From an uncultured Erysipelotrichaceae bacterium (GTDB taxonomy: Bacteria > Bacillota_I > Bacilli_A > Erysipelotrichales > Erysipelotrichaceae), in assembly GCA_947385085.1 (NCBI GenBank), contig CANDJN010000023.1:1-34893 (forward strand): a stretch of DNA of 34,893 bases, written 5' to 3'. The translations under genes were made by a program, and so were the position numbers. The notes beneath the pieces are model-generated. The model worked only from the letters and a program-made list of their open reading frames with translations, was not told the DNA's origin and made no database searches. Shown here in pieces: positions 16,811 through 25,237 of the stretch. Positions within the stretch are counted from its first letter, which is position 1; every line of letters begins with the position of its first letter.

Positions 16811-18253
16811 ATGGGCATACAATATATCGGTTTACAGGAAATTAACGGACCGCTTGTATTCTTGGATGATGTAGAAAATGTGCATTATGAAGAAATGGTA
16901 GAATTGCGCGTGAATCAAAATGACCGCCGTTTAGGTCGGGTCGTGCAGATTGAAGGAAAGCGTGCCGTGATTCAAGTGTTTGAAGGAACGAATGGCATGT
17001 CGCTTACCAATACGACTACAAAATTCAGCGGGCATCCGATGGAAATGCCACTGTCAAAGGAACTATTGGGGCGGATATTCAACGGCGCCGGTAAAGCCAT
17101 TGATGGGCTTGGCGATGTTTATGCGGAAAAGCACGCCGACATCAACGGTAATCCGTTAAATCCGGTATCTCGTGTTTATCCGCGCAATTACATCAATACC
17201 GGTATTTCCAGTATTGATGCGCTGATGACGTTGATCCGCGGACAAAAATTGCCGATTTTCTCCGGATCCGGTATGCCGCACAATGAATTGGCGGTACAAC
17301 TCGTAAAACAGGCGAAAATATCCGAAGGAGACGGAAAGAATTTTGGGATTGTCTTTGCGGCAATGGGCGTAAAAAATGATGTGGCAGATTATTTTCGACG
17401 CAGTTTTGAGGAAGCCGGTGTTATGGATCAAGTGGTTATGTTCATCAATTTAAGCAATGATCCGATCATTGAACGTACCTTAACACCTCGCTGTGCCTTA
17501 ACGGTCGCAGAGTATTTGGCTTATGAACATGATATGCATATCCTGGTTATCTTGACCGATATCACTTCTTATTGTGAAGCATTGCGTGAATTCTCCAGCA
17601 GTAAAGGCGAAATACCGGGCAGAAAGGGTTATCCTGGATACTTGTATTCCGATTTAGCATCGTTATATGAGCGTGCCGGGATTGTTCAAGGCGCAAAGGG
17701 CAGTGTGACGCAGATTCCGATTTTGACTATGCCCAATGATGATATCACTCATCCGATACCTGATTTGACCGGTTATATTACCGAGGGTCAGATCGTTTTG
17801 GATCGCGGTTTGAATCAAATGGGTGTTTATCCGCCGGTCGGAGTATTGCCTTCCTTGTCGCGTTTGATGAAGGATGGCATCGGGGAAGGATATACCCGGA
17901 AAGATCACTCCGCTTTAAATAACCAGTTATTCGCTTCATATGCCAAAGTGCAGGATGCGCGTTCCCTGGCATCGGTTATCGGTGAGGATGAATTGAGTGA
18001 AACAGATAAGCAATATATGTCGTTTGGTAAGCTGTTTGAGGAATATTTCTTAAATCAAGGATTCCATGAGGATCGCACTATTGAGGAAACATTAGATCTT
18101 GGATGGGCATTGTTATCGGTTCTTCCCAAAGCGGAATTGGATCGCGTGGACGATGCCGTACTGGAAGATTATTATGATCATGATGCGGCTGTCGCAAAGT
18201 TTCGTCTTAAACAAGCGCCGATCATTCAAGAACTGTCACATTCGGGTGAATAA
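16811..18253 (+). CDS. ntpB: V-type ATPase subunit B (non-catalytic)
   Basis: The protein has 480 residues and is homologous to subunit A but without a working P-loop. The equivalent stretch is PIFSGSGMPHNELAVQ, the diagnostic B-subunit form. Further blocks are VFAAMGVKNDVADYFRRSFEE, FINLSNDPIIERTLTPRCAL and GRKGYPGYLYSDLASLYERAG, which includes the arginine region that completes the catalytic site at the A-B interface. AAAGGAGG sits a few bases before ATG 16811. It is followed after two bases by subunit D. Confidence 0.97.
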   Translation: MGIQYIGLQEINGPLVFLDDVENVHYEEMVELRVNQNDRRLGRVVQIEGKRAVIQVFEGTNGMSLTNTTTKFSGHPMEMPLSKELLGRIFNGAGKAIDGLGDVYAEKHADINGNPLNPVSRVYPRNYINTGISSIDALMTLIRGQKLPIFSGSGMPHNELAVQLVKQAKISEGDGKNFGIVFAAMGVKNDVADYFRRSFEEAGVMDQVVMFINLSNDPIIERTLTPRCALTVAEYLAYEHDMHILVILTDITSYCEALREFSSSKGEIPGRKGYPGYLYSDLASLYERAGIVQGAKGSVTQIPILTMPNDDITHPIPDLTGYITEGQIVLDRGLNQMGVYPPVGVLPSLSRLMKDGIGEGYTRKDHSALNNQLFASYAKVQDARSLASVIGEDELSETDKQYMSFGKLFEEYFLNQGFHEDRTIEETLDLGWALLSVLPKAELDRVDDAVLEDYYDHDAAVAKFRLKQAPIIQELSHSGE

Positions 18254-18255
18254 TT

Positions 18256-18897
18256 ATGGCAGGTAAGCAAGTATTTCCAACTAAAGGCAACTTAATCGCC
18301 ATGAAAAAATCGTATGGTCTTGCGAAAACCGGCTATGAATTAATGGATCGCAAGCGCAATATTCTAACGAGGGAAATGATGAGCTTGTTGGATGACGTAC
18401 GCTTATTGCGTGATGAAATTACCGAAGCTTATCAGCGTGCTTATTTTGCCTTACAACAGGCGAATATGAGTTTAGGCATCATCAGTGATATCGTGGAAGC
18501 TGTCCCGGTTGACAATGGTTTGTCAGTGACCTATCGCAGTGTGATGGGTGTAGAGATCCCGAAATTGCGTTATGATAAACAGGAATTTGAACTGACGTAT
18601 GGCTTGCGACACGGAAATTCCAAGCTGGATTATGCTTATCGCTGTTTTTACCAAGTCAAGCAAATGACCGTAACATTGGCGGAAATTGACAATGCGGTAT
18701 ATCGCCTGGCGAATGCGATCCGCAAATCACAGAAACGCGCCAATGCGTTGAAAAATATTGTCATTCCCGATTTTGAATATAATATCAAATTTATCAGCGA
18801 GGCATTGGAAGAAAAAGAACGGGAAGAATTCTCACGTCAGAAAGTGATTAAGCTGAATAAAGATAGAAAATTTGCGTCAAATGATCATTTAAAATAA
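18256..18897 (+). CDS. ntpD: V-type ATPase subunit D (rotor shaft)
   Basis: The protein has 213 residues, with long helices at both ends that form the antiparallel coiled-coil rotor shaft inside the A3B3 head. Family blocks visible are PTKGNLIAMKKSYGLAKTGYELMDRKRNIL at the start (positions 8-37) and RKSQKRANALKNIVIPDFE near residues 155-173. It begins two bases after the subunit B stop and closes the recognised ATPase genes. Its ribosome site lies inside subunit B and is weak, so translational coupling is likely. Confidence 0.93.
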   Translation: MAGKQVFPTKGNLIAMKKSYGLAKTGYELMDRKRNILTREMMSLLDDVRLLRDEITEAYQRAYFALQQANMSLGIISDIVEAVPVDNGLSVTYRSVMGVEIPKLRYDKQEFELTYGLRHGNSKLDYAYRCFYQVKQMTVTLAEIDNAVYRLANAIRKSQKRANALKNIVIPDFEYNIKFISEALEEKEREEFSRQKVIKLNKDRKFASNDHLK

Positions 18898-18947
18898 AGT
18901 AGGCATAGAAAAGCAGGGGATAAGAGAAAAGAGGAGGGGAAAACCCA

Positions 18948-19028
18948 ATGAGTGACGTGCCCTTCTTTACCTATTCATTTTGCTTGAATCTTTATATTAT
19001 GATCATAGTGTTCTCGATGAATGGATAG
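18948..19028 (+). CDS. Possible 26-residue membrane peptide at the end of the V-ATPase operon
   Basis: A very short frame begins MSDVPFFT, is hydrophobic for most of its length (FCLNLYIMIIVF in the middle) and ends SMNG. It has one of the best ribosome sites in the window: GAGGAGGGG at 18931-18939, 8 bases before ATG 18948. Its TAG stop (19026-19028) falls inside the left arm of the operon terminator. It would make a single membrane helix with almost no charge. It could be a small accessory of the ATPase, a toxin-like peptide, or chance. No family is recognised. The strong ribosome site in an otherwise empty operon tail is the main support. Confidence 0.4.
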   Translation: MSDVPFFTYSFCLNLYIMIIVFSMNG

Positions 19029-19061
19029 AAACAAGCCTTGGCCGATTTCTATCTTTTTTTT
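19024..19061 (+). terminator. Intrinsic terminator of the V-ATPase operon
   Basis: GATAGAAA (19024-19031) pairs with TTTCTATC (19046-19053), with a GCC/GGC pairing inside, then eight T. The stem sequence is shared with the terminator at 4674-4711. Confidence 0.85.
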
Positions 19062-19107
19062 GCCTTTCCGATGATATATTATACACGATAAAACTCCTAT
19101 AGATTGT

Positions 19108-19153
19108 AAAAAAAAAACGGAACCACCATAGCTTTTTTGCGCGGGTCTTCCGT
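19108..19153 (-). terminator. Intrinsic terminator of the hom-aspartate kinase-asd operon
   Basis: On the minus strand ACGGAA (plus 19148-19153) pairs with TTCCGT (plus 19117-19122) and runs into about nine T (the A-run at 19108-19116). It ends the operon about 30 bases after the asd stop codon. Confidence 0.8.
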
Positions 19154-19184
19154 CTCAGATTATTTCACATATTTTTATTTTGTT

Positions 19185-20216
19185 TTATTCATTACACTGT
19201 TTCGCTTCCATTGATGCGATCAGCAGCTTGGCAATCTGCACGGCATTGGATGCCGCTCCTTTGCGAATTTGATCACCGCAGCACCATAAACTTAACGCAT
19301 TATCGTGTCCGCTTAAATCTTTGCGGATTCGTCCTACATAGACAAGATCCTGATCACTGGTTGATAAGGGCATCGGATAGCGTGATTTTTCCGGCTCATC
19401 GACCAGCTTCACTCCTTGACCTTGTGCGATCAGTTCCTTTGCCTTTGCGACATCAATTGGTTTTTCAAACTCCACCATAATCGATTCAGAGTGGGAACGG
19501 TATACCGGAACACGCACACACGTACAATTAACCTGTAACTCCGGTTCATTCAAAATCTTCCGCCCTTCATTCTGCATCTTCATCTCCTCCGATGAATAGC
19601 CGTTTTCATCAAACGAACCGATTTGCGGAATCAGATTAAATGCGATTTGATGTTGGAACGTATGAATTTCAACCTCTTTGTGTTGACGCAAGGCTTCGAT
19701 TTGATCATCCAGTTCGCGAAAGCCGTTAACTCCGGCGCCGGATACTGCCTGATATGTGCTGACAACCATGCGTTTCATTTTCGCATATGCATGAAGCGGC
19801 TGGCAGGCTACCAAGGCGATAATGGTGGCACAGTTCGGATTCGCAATGATGCCATGATGTTCCTTGATGGCTTGCGGATTCACTTCGGGGATAATCAAAG
19901 GAACATTTTCATCAAGCCGATAAGCGCTGGAATTATCAATAACGACGGCTCCGGCTTTCACCGCATGGGGGATGAGCTTTTTAGCGACATCATTGGCTGC
20001 GGCACCCAAGACAATGTTAACACCGTCAAAGCTGTGTTCATCTGCGGCTTCCACAATATAAGAATGTCCCTTCATTGTGATGGTCTTCCCGGCACTGCGT
20101 TCACTGGCTAATAATTTCAGCGACGCAATCGGGAAATCCTGTTCCAGCAGCGATTCCAGCATCTGCATTCCGACGGCTCCGGTAGCTCCTAAGATGGCGA
20201 CATGATATTTTTTCAT
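19185..20216 (-). CDS. asd: Aspartate-semialdehyde dehydrogenase
   Basis: The protein has 343 residues and reduces aspartyl phosphate to aspartate semialdehyde with NADPH, the second step toward threonine, methionine and lysine. The N-terminal nucleotide loop is GATGAVG (10-16), the catalytic cysteine is Cys129 in IANPNCATI, and the later VSTYQAVSGAG block and the His of CTCVRVPVYRSHSES fit the family. ATG at 20216 overlaps the aspartate kinase stop by four bases (ATGA). TAGGAGTG lies about 10 bases upstream. It is the last gene of the minus-strand operon. Confidence 0.96.
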   Translation of the reverse strand: MKKYHVAILGATGAVGMQMLESLLEQDFPIASLKLLASERSAGKTITMKGHSYIVEAADEHSFDGVNIVLGAAANDVAKKLIPHAVKAGAVVIDNSSAYRLDENVPLIIPEVNPQAIKEHHGIIANPNCATIIALVACQPLHAYAKMKRMVVSTYQAVSGAGVNGFRELDDQIEALRQHKEVEIHTFQHQIAFNLIPQIGSFDENGYSSEEMKMQNEGRKILNEPELQVNCTCVRVPVYRSHSESIMVEFEKPIDVAKAKELIAQGQGVKLVDEPEKSRYPMPLSTSDQDLVYVGRIRKDLSGHDNALSLWCCGDQIRKGAASNAVQIAKLLIASMEAKQCNE

Positions 20217-21571
20217 GATAATTCACTCCTATCCGATACTATCCTATGCGGATGAGATACGAAATGCTCGTAAATGACTCGGGTCGTTTTCTCAAAGTCC
20301 TTATTTTCCACACCGACAATGATATTGATTTCATCACTGCCCTGGGCAATCATGCGAATATTGATGTCATTCTTACCCAATACGGCAAACAGCTGACCGG
20401 AAATACCGGGGCGAGAGGACATATGACGCCCTACCGTGGCGATCAGTGCGATGCCATCAATGACCTTTACCTGATCAGAACGGCATTCCGTTTTTAGCTC
20501 TGCCACAATTTCATAGATTCTATCCTTAATATCAGCGCTGTTAACGACAACGGAAAAGGAATCAATGCCGCTGGGAATATGTTCAATACTGATTTGGTAT
20601 TTTTCAAACACGGATAAAGCGCGACGGATAATACCCACTTCATTAGACATATGATTTTTATAAATTGCCACAACGGTAAAATTCTTGCGTCCTGCGATTC
20701 CCGTGATGGGCGAATCAAGATCAGGCAGCGTCTCATCGCTTGCCTCCATAATAAGCGTTCCCGGATTATCGGGTTCATTTGTGTTGCGAATATTAATCGG
20801 AATATTTTCTTCCTTTACCGGAAAAATCGCATCCTCATGTAATACGTTCGCACCCATATATGATAACTCTCTTAGCTCACTGTAAGTGATCGTATCTATG
20901 CGCTTTGGTTCATGAATGATACGCGGATCACCCATGAGAATACCGGACACATCCGTCCAGTTTTCATACACATCCGCATGAACGATCTTGGCGATGATTG
21001 CACCGGTAATATCACTGCCACCGCGCGCCATAATCTTAACTTGACCATCCGGCATTGCGCCGTAAAAGCCGGGAATGACAAAACGCTCGTTTGCCTGTAA
21101 GGCATGTTCCATCATGGACTTTGTCTTTAAAAAATCAATTTTGCCGTCATAAGAGAAATAAATGAGATCCTTGGCATCCAAAAACGTATAGCCCAAATAT
21201 TCCGCCATGAGCTTTGCGGTTAAATATTCGCCGCGGCTGACCAAATAATCTAAAGGAATATTCTGATTCATCGCTTCCTTTAAATTGTTTAAGTCCTTTG
21301 CGATTGGGTATTTTAAGTTTAATTCCTTTTGAATGGATAAGAAACGTTCCTCGATCATTTGAAAGATGGAATCACAATTCACGTGGTATTTTAAATGTGC
21401 ATGGCATAAATATAAAAGATCGGTAATCTTGTTATCCTCTTTATGAACACGTCCCGTTGCGGAGACAATGACAAAGCGACGTGCGTCATCGTTTTCAATG
21501 ATTTGCTTGACCTTTTGAAACTGCTTGGCGTCCGCAAGGGAGGAACCGCCGAATTTTACGACCTTGATCAT
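20213..21571 (-). CDS. lysC: Aspartate kinase (monofunctional, two ACT domains)
   Basis: The protein has 452 residues and phosphorylates aspartate, the first step of the aspartate family. The kinase signature VVKFGGSSLAD lies at about 4-14. Other kinase blocks are VSRGEYLTAKLMAEYLG and IMARGGSDITGAIIAK, followed by NWTDVSGILMGDPR. The last 150 residues hold two ACT domains, near TVVAIYKNHMSNEVGI and ALIATVGRHMSSRPGI, the usual site of feedback by threonine or lysine. Which amino acid inhibits it cannot be told from sequence. The operon with hom suggests the threonine branch, so thrD-type naming would also fit. It overlaps hom and asd by four bases each. Confidence 0.95.
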   Translation of the reverse strand: MIKVVKFGGSSLADAKQFQKVKQIIENDDARRFVIVSATGRVHKEDNKITDLLYLCHAHLKYHVNCDSIFQMIEERFLSIQKELNLKYPIAKDLNNLKEAMNQNIPLDYLVSRGEYLTAKLMAEYLGYTFLDAKDLIYFSYDGKIDFLKTKSMMEHALQANERFVIPGFYGAMPDGQVKIMARGGSDITGAIIAKIVHADVYENWTDVSGILMGDPRIIHEPKRIDTITYSELRELSYMGANVLHEDAIFPVKEENIPINIRNTNEPDNPGTLIMEASDETLPDLDSPITGIAGRKNFTVVAIYKNHMSNEVGIIRRALSVFEKYQISIEHIPSGIDSFSVVVNSADIKDRIYEIVAELKTECRSDQVKVIDGIALIATVGRHMSSRPGISGQLFAVLGKNDINIRMIAQGSDEINIIVGVENKDFEKTTRVIYEHFVSHPHRIVSDRSELS

Positions 21572-22755
21572 GCGTTCACCCCACGCAATCCCATCATGAA
21601 TGCTTCCTTGTCTTGGGTTAGAATATCCTTCATTTTATCGTGCATCCAGTAAGCGGAAATCTTTGCGGTTTGATAGTAGATTTTACCCTTAAAGGCAAAG
21701 CATTGCTTCAGATCATCGCCGAGTATAGCTTTCATGTCAGCTTCCTTGAGCGTAGCGCGAATGATATAGGAACGCTGAATCAACGCAGTGTCATATGTCA
21801 TTTTTACTTTTGGTGTAAAGACAGCACTCGAACATTGGTTTTGGATGTCGATGATGTCCTGTACAATCGCATTGGCAGTCGGTAATTTACCGGCGCCCTG
21901 ACCATAGAACATCAGTGGTCCGATGGTTGCCCCATAAAGACATGTAAGGTTTAAGTTTTCATTGATGGATGCTTCCATATTTCCTTCATCAATCAACTGG
22001 GGCTCTACGATGGCGTAAAAGTGATCGTTGTTTCGTACTGCTTCGGCCATCAGCTTGATTTTCTGATGTTGGGAAGCGGCGTATTCAATGTCTTCTTTGC
22101 TGATATTGCGAATCCCAAAGGTGGGAATCGTCTCGGGAATATCGCAATCAAAAGCAAGGGCAGAGGATATTTTCAATTTATTTTGAATATCAATGCCATC
22201 AATATCCGCTCCCGGATCTCTTTCGGCATAGCCTAAATCCTGCGCTTTTCTCAGTATCACGTCAAAGGGCTGATGTTCCTTAGCCATGTGATCCAAGATA
22301 TAATTACTCGTACCGTTGAAGATTCCGTGAATTTCTTCAATCTCATCAATGCGTTTGGCATTCGCCAGTCCATGAAGCCAAGGAATACCGCCGCCGCAGC
22401 TGGCTTCGTATAAAAACTTCACGCCATGTGCTTGCGCACATTCCTGAAATTCCTTCAAATATACGGCAATGACTGCCTTGTTGGCAGAAACCACATGCTT
22501 GCCGGCACTTAATGCGGCGATAATAAAAGTGTGAGCCGGTTCGATACCACCGAGGGTTTCGACCACAACTTCGACACTATCATCTTGCAAAATCGTTTGG
22601 ATATCATCACACATCAGCGGATGAAGATGAAGGTTCTCTTTTCGCTCTAAAATATGTGCTAAGCAAAGCGTCTTCACATCGGCAGTTTCCCCGTTGGTGA
22701 TGATTTCACCGACACCGCTGCCCACAGTGCCATACCCTAATATCGCAACTTTCAT
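21568..22755 (-). CDS. hom: Homoserine dehydrogenase
   Basis: The protein has 395 residues and reduces aspartate semialdehyde to homoserine. The dinucleotide fold begins AILGYGTVGSGV (4-15). Catalytic-domain blocks are SANKAVIA, EASCGGGIPW, FNGTSNYIL and the long GYAERDPGADIDGID. The C-terminal region is shorter than the roughly 430-residue Bacillus type. An ACT-like strand (SYIIRATL) is seen, but the usual DKPGVLA turn is missing, so feedback control through this domain may be lost. GAGGT sits before ATG at 22755. It opens the minus-strand operon from a promoter overlapping that of thrC. Confidence 0.95.
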   Translation of the reverse strand: MKVAILGYGTVGSGVGEIITNGETADVKTLCLAHILERKENLHLHPLMCDDIQTILQDDSVEVVVETLGGIEPAHTFIIAALSAGKHVVSANKAVIAVYLKEFQECAQAHGVKFLYEASCGGGIPWLHGLANAKRIDEIEEIHGIFNGTSNYILDHMAKEHQPFDVILRKAQDLGYAERDPGADIDGIDIQNKLKISSALAFDCDIPETIPTFGIRNISKEDIEYAASQHQKIKLMAEAVRNNDHFYAIVEPQLIDEGNMEASINENLNLTCLYGATIGPLMFYGQGAGKLPTANAIVQDIIDIQNQCSSAVFTPKVKMTYDTALIQRSYIIRATLKEADMKAILGDDLKQCFAFKGKIYYQTAKISAYWMHDKMKDILTQDKEAFMMGLRGVNA

Positions 22756-22796
22756 TCTTTTTACCTCGATCCTAATTGTGTTTGTTAAAAAAACAC

Positions 22797-22825
22797 TTGT
22801 ATTTGAATTGCGAACATTGTATCAT
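22797..22825 (+). promoter_or_regulatory. thrC promoter
   Basis: TTGTAT (22797-22802), 17 bases and TATCAT (22820-22825), 37 bases before the thrC start. Its -10 overlaps the -10 of the opposite hom promoter. TTGTAT occurs again at 22817-22822, exactly 20 bases on, as a direct repeat. Confidence 0.65.
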
Positions 22826-22844
22826 ATTGGGTATGGAAACGCAA
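22816..22844 (-). promoter_or_regulatory. hom operon promoter
   Basis: Read on the minus strand: TTGCGT (plus 22839-22844), 17 bases and TACAAT (plus 22816-22821). It crosses the thrC promoter, so the two polymerases would compete for the same DNA. Downstream, in the hom leader, is a GTGTTT/AAACAC inverted repeat (plus 22778-22796). Confidence 0.65.
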
Positions 22845-22862
22845 GAAAAAAGGAGTAAGGGC

Positions 22863-24347
22863 ATGGAAAAATATTATCATAGCACTCGCAATAAAGAAAT
22901 AACTGCTTCACCAAAGGAAGCGGTTTTGATGGGGTTGGCAAGCGATGGCGGTTTGTTCGTGATGGATGATTTGAATCAGATCAAATTGCCGTTAGCGGAT
23001 ATGATGAGGATGGATTATGCACAGCTGGCAGCCTGTGTGCTGGGCGCATTATTAAAGGATTACCGTGAAGAAGAGCTGGCGGAATGTATCACTGCGGCGT
23101 ATCAGGGGTCTTTTGACTGTGATGCGATTACACCGCTTGTACATAGCGGGGAAGATCATATTCTGGAGCTGTTTCATGGACCGACCAGCGCTTTTAAGGA
23201 TGTGGCATTGAGGATGCTGCCGCAGCTCATGTCGAAAGCATTAGTACAACAAAAGGATGCACGGGTCATGATTTTAACCGCGACCAGCGGGGATACGGGG
23301 AAAGCGGCGATGGCAGGCTTTCAGGACGTTGACCGGGTAGGCATTACCGTTTTTTATCCCGATCATGGTGTCAGCGAGATTCAGCGCTTACAAATGGTCA
23401 CTCAGCAAGGAAATAATACATTTGCGGTGGCGATGAAGGGCAATTTTGATGATGCGCAAAGCGGTGTCAAGGAAATCTTCCATGATGCGGATTTTCAAGC
23501 ACAGTTTCAACAAAATGGAATACAGTTTTCCAGCGCAAATTCAATTAATATCGGACGGCTGGCTCCTCAAGTGGTTTATTACTTTGATGCATATCGACAG
23601 ATGGTACAAAGCAATCAAATCGCGTTTGGCGACATCGTTGATTTCTGTGTACCGACCGGTAATTTCGGCAATGTATTGGCCGGTTATTACGCTAAGCAGA
23701 TGGGCTTGCCGATTCGTAAGCTGATTGTGGCTACCAATGCCAATCATGTGCTGTATGATTTTTTGACTACCGGTGTTTATGACCGCAATCGTCCTTTTTA
23801 CAAAACAATTTCACCGTCAATGGATATTCTCATTTCCAGCAATTTGGAGCGATTATTGTATTATATGAGCGGCGGCGATACGGATTATGTGAAAGGTCTG
23901 ATGGAGGATTTACAGACAAAGGGATGTTATCGCATTGATAAAGAGATGTTAGACTCCATACAGGAGATTTTTGCGGTCGGCTATGCCGATGATGATCAGT
24001 GTCGCAGTGCTATGAAAGATAAGTACGAAAAGGATGGCTATGTATTGGATCCACATACGGCCTGCGCCTATGTGGCGATGAAGCAGTGTCAAGATAAGAC
24101 TGTTCCCTGTGTGCTGTTGGCAACCGCCAGTCCGTATAAGTTTTGCGGCAGTGTATCGCAGGCTTTGTTTGATGAACAAAGTGAAGATGAATTTGCGCTG
24201 ATGGATGCATTGGAGATTAAAACAAAAACGCATGCGCCAAAGGCATTAAAGCAGCTGCGATCCATGAAGATACGCCATCATGATGTGATTGAACGAGCAG
24301 AAATGCGTGCGATTATTTCAGAAAAGGTAGGAGCGTTGTGGCAATGA
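22863..24347 (+). CDS. thrC: Threonine synthase
   Basis: The protein has 494 residues, a pyridoxal-phosphate enzyme that converts O-phosphohomoserine to threonine. The PLP lysine is Lys112 in FHGPTSAFKDVALR. Nearby blocks include the N-terminal YYHSTRNKE start, ILTATSGDTGKAAM (the phosphate site) and CVPTGNFGNVLAGYYAKQMGLP. The length and N-terminal pattern fit the long bacterial/yeast-like class rather than the roughly 350-residue Bacillus form. AGGAG at 22851-22855 lies 7 bases before ATG 22863; in-frame codons further upstream overlap the promoter. Its end overlaps thrB by four bases. Confidence 0.96.
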   Translation: MEKYYHSTRNKEITASPKEAVLMGLASDGGLFVMDDLNQIKLPLADMMRMDYAQLAACVLGALLKDYREEELAECITAAYQGSFDCDAITPLVHSGEDHILELFHGPTSAFKDVALRMLPQLMSKALVQQKDARVMILTATSGDTGKAAMAGFQDVDRVGITVFYPDHGVSEIQRLQMVTQQGNNTFAVAMKGNFDDAQSGVKEIFHDADFQAQFQQNGIQFSSANSINIGRLAPQVVYYFDAYRQMVQSNQIAFGDIVDFCVPTGNFGNVLAGYYAKQMGLPIRKLIVATNANHVLYDFLTTGVYDRNRPFYKTISPSMDILISSNLERLLYYMSGGDTDYVKGLMEDLQTKGCYRIDKEMLDSIQEIFAVGYADDDQCRSAMKDKYEKDGYVLDPHTACAYVAMKQCQDKTVPCVLLATASPYKFCGSVSQALFDEQSEDEFALMDALEIKTKTHAPKALKQLRSMKIRHHDVIERAEMRAIISEKVGALWQ

Positions 24348-25237
24348 TTGAGGTAAGAGTTCCGGCAACCAGCGCCAATGTCGGTCCCGGTTTTGACTGC
24401 ATGGGAATCGCCATGAGCCTTTATGGTGTTTATCGTTTCACGTTGATAGAGGAAGGGCTGATTATTCGCGGCTGTCCCAAAGAGTGGCAGAATGAACAGA
24501 ATTTAGTTTATCAAAGCTGTTTGCGTGTGTTTGAGCACCTTCATTTACCGGTTCCTCCGCTTCAGATTGATATACAAGCTGATGTGATTCCCCTGGCACG
24601 AGGCTTGGGAAGCAGTGCCGCCTGCATCGTTGCGGGGTTATTGGGAGCGAATGCATTGTGCAATCATCGACTTTCCAAAGAAGAATTGTTGGCAATCGCC
24701 AATGAAATCGAAGGACATCCGGATAATGTGGCGCCGGCGCTTTACGGCGGTCTTACGGTATCCTTTCAGGATGCGGGCAAGGTATGGACTACACCGCTAA
24801 CAGTGGATAAAAAATTTAAATTCTGCGCGATAATCCCGGATTATCCGGTGTTAACGGAAGCGGCACGCAGTGTTTTACCTGATCAGTTACCGCTGGAGGA
24901 TGCGGTATATAATATCGGTAGAAGCGCATCTTTAGCGTTGGCGTTAAGCAGCGGTAACAGTGAAATGGTCGCAAATGCTTGCAAGGATCGCCTTCATCAG
25001 CCATATCGCAAGGAATTGATTACAGATTATGATGCGATTGATGCGCTATGTGAAAAGCATGGGGTACTAACGTGGTATATCAGCGGTTCCGGTTCCACAA
25101 TGATGGCAATCAGTGATGATGAGAATGTATTAAAGGACTTAAGCAGGGATGTTATTGCTCGATATCCCAAGTGGCAAGTTCACTGTATCGGTGCGGATGA
25201 TACCGGTGCTCAGGTATGTGAGGTATTGCATGGATAA
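24344..25237 (+). CDS. thrB: Homoserine kinase (GHMP family)
   Basis: The protein has 297 residues and phosphorylates homoserine for threonine synthase. It begins with the classic MIEVRVPATSANVGPGFD, carries the GHMP ATP loop PLARGLGSSAA at about 83-93 and has the C-terminal glycine motif WYISGSGSTMMAI. ATG 24344 overlaps the thrC stop (ATGA), with AGGAG 10 bases upstream. GTG at 24338, in the same frame, is only 4 bases from that site and is less likely. Its end overlaps the next gene by eight bases, so all three plus-strand genes are translationally coupled. Confidence 0.96.
   Translation: MIEVRVPATSANVGPGFDCMGIAMSLYGVYRFTLIEEGLIIRGCPKEWQNEQNLVYQSCLRVFEHLHLPVPPLQIDIQADVIPLARGLGSSAACIVAGLLGANALCNHRLSKEELLAIANEIEGHPDNVAPALYGGLTVSFQDAGKVWTTPLTVDKKFKFCAIIPDYPVLTEAARSVLPDQLPLEDAVYNIGRSASLALALSSGNSEMVANACKDRLHQPYRKELITDYDAIDALCEKHGVLTWYISGSGSTMMAISDDENVLKDLSRDVIARYPKWQVHCIGADDTGAQVCEVLHG

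Noticed and set aside
22756..22862. A T-box or threonine attenuator in front of hom or thrC
   Set aside because: The leaders are under 60 bases, too short for a T-box, and contain no run of threonine codons or terminator.
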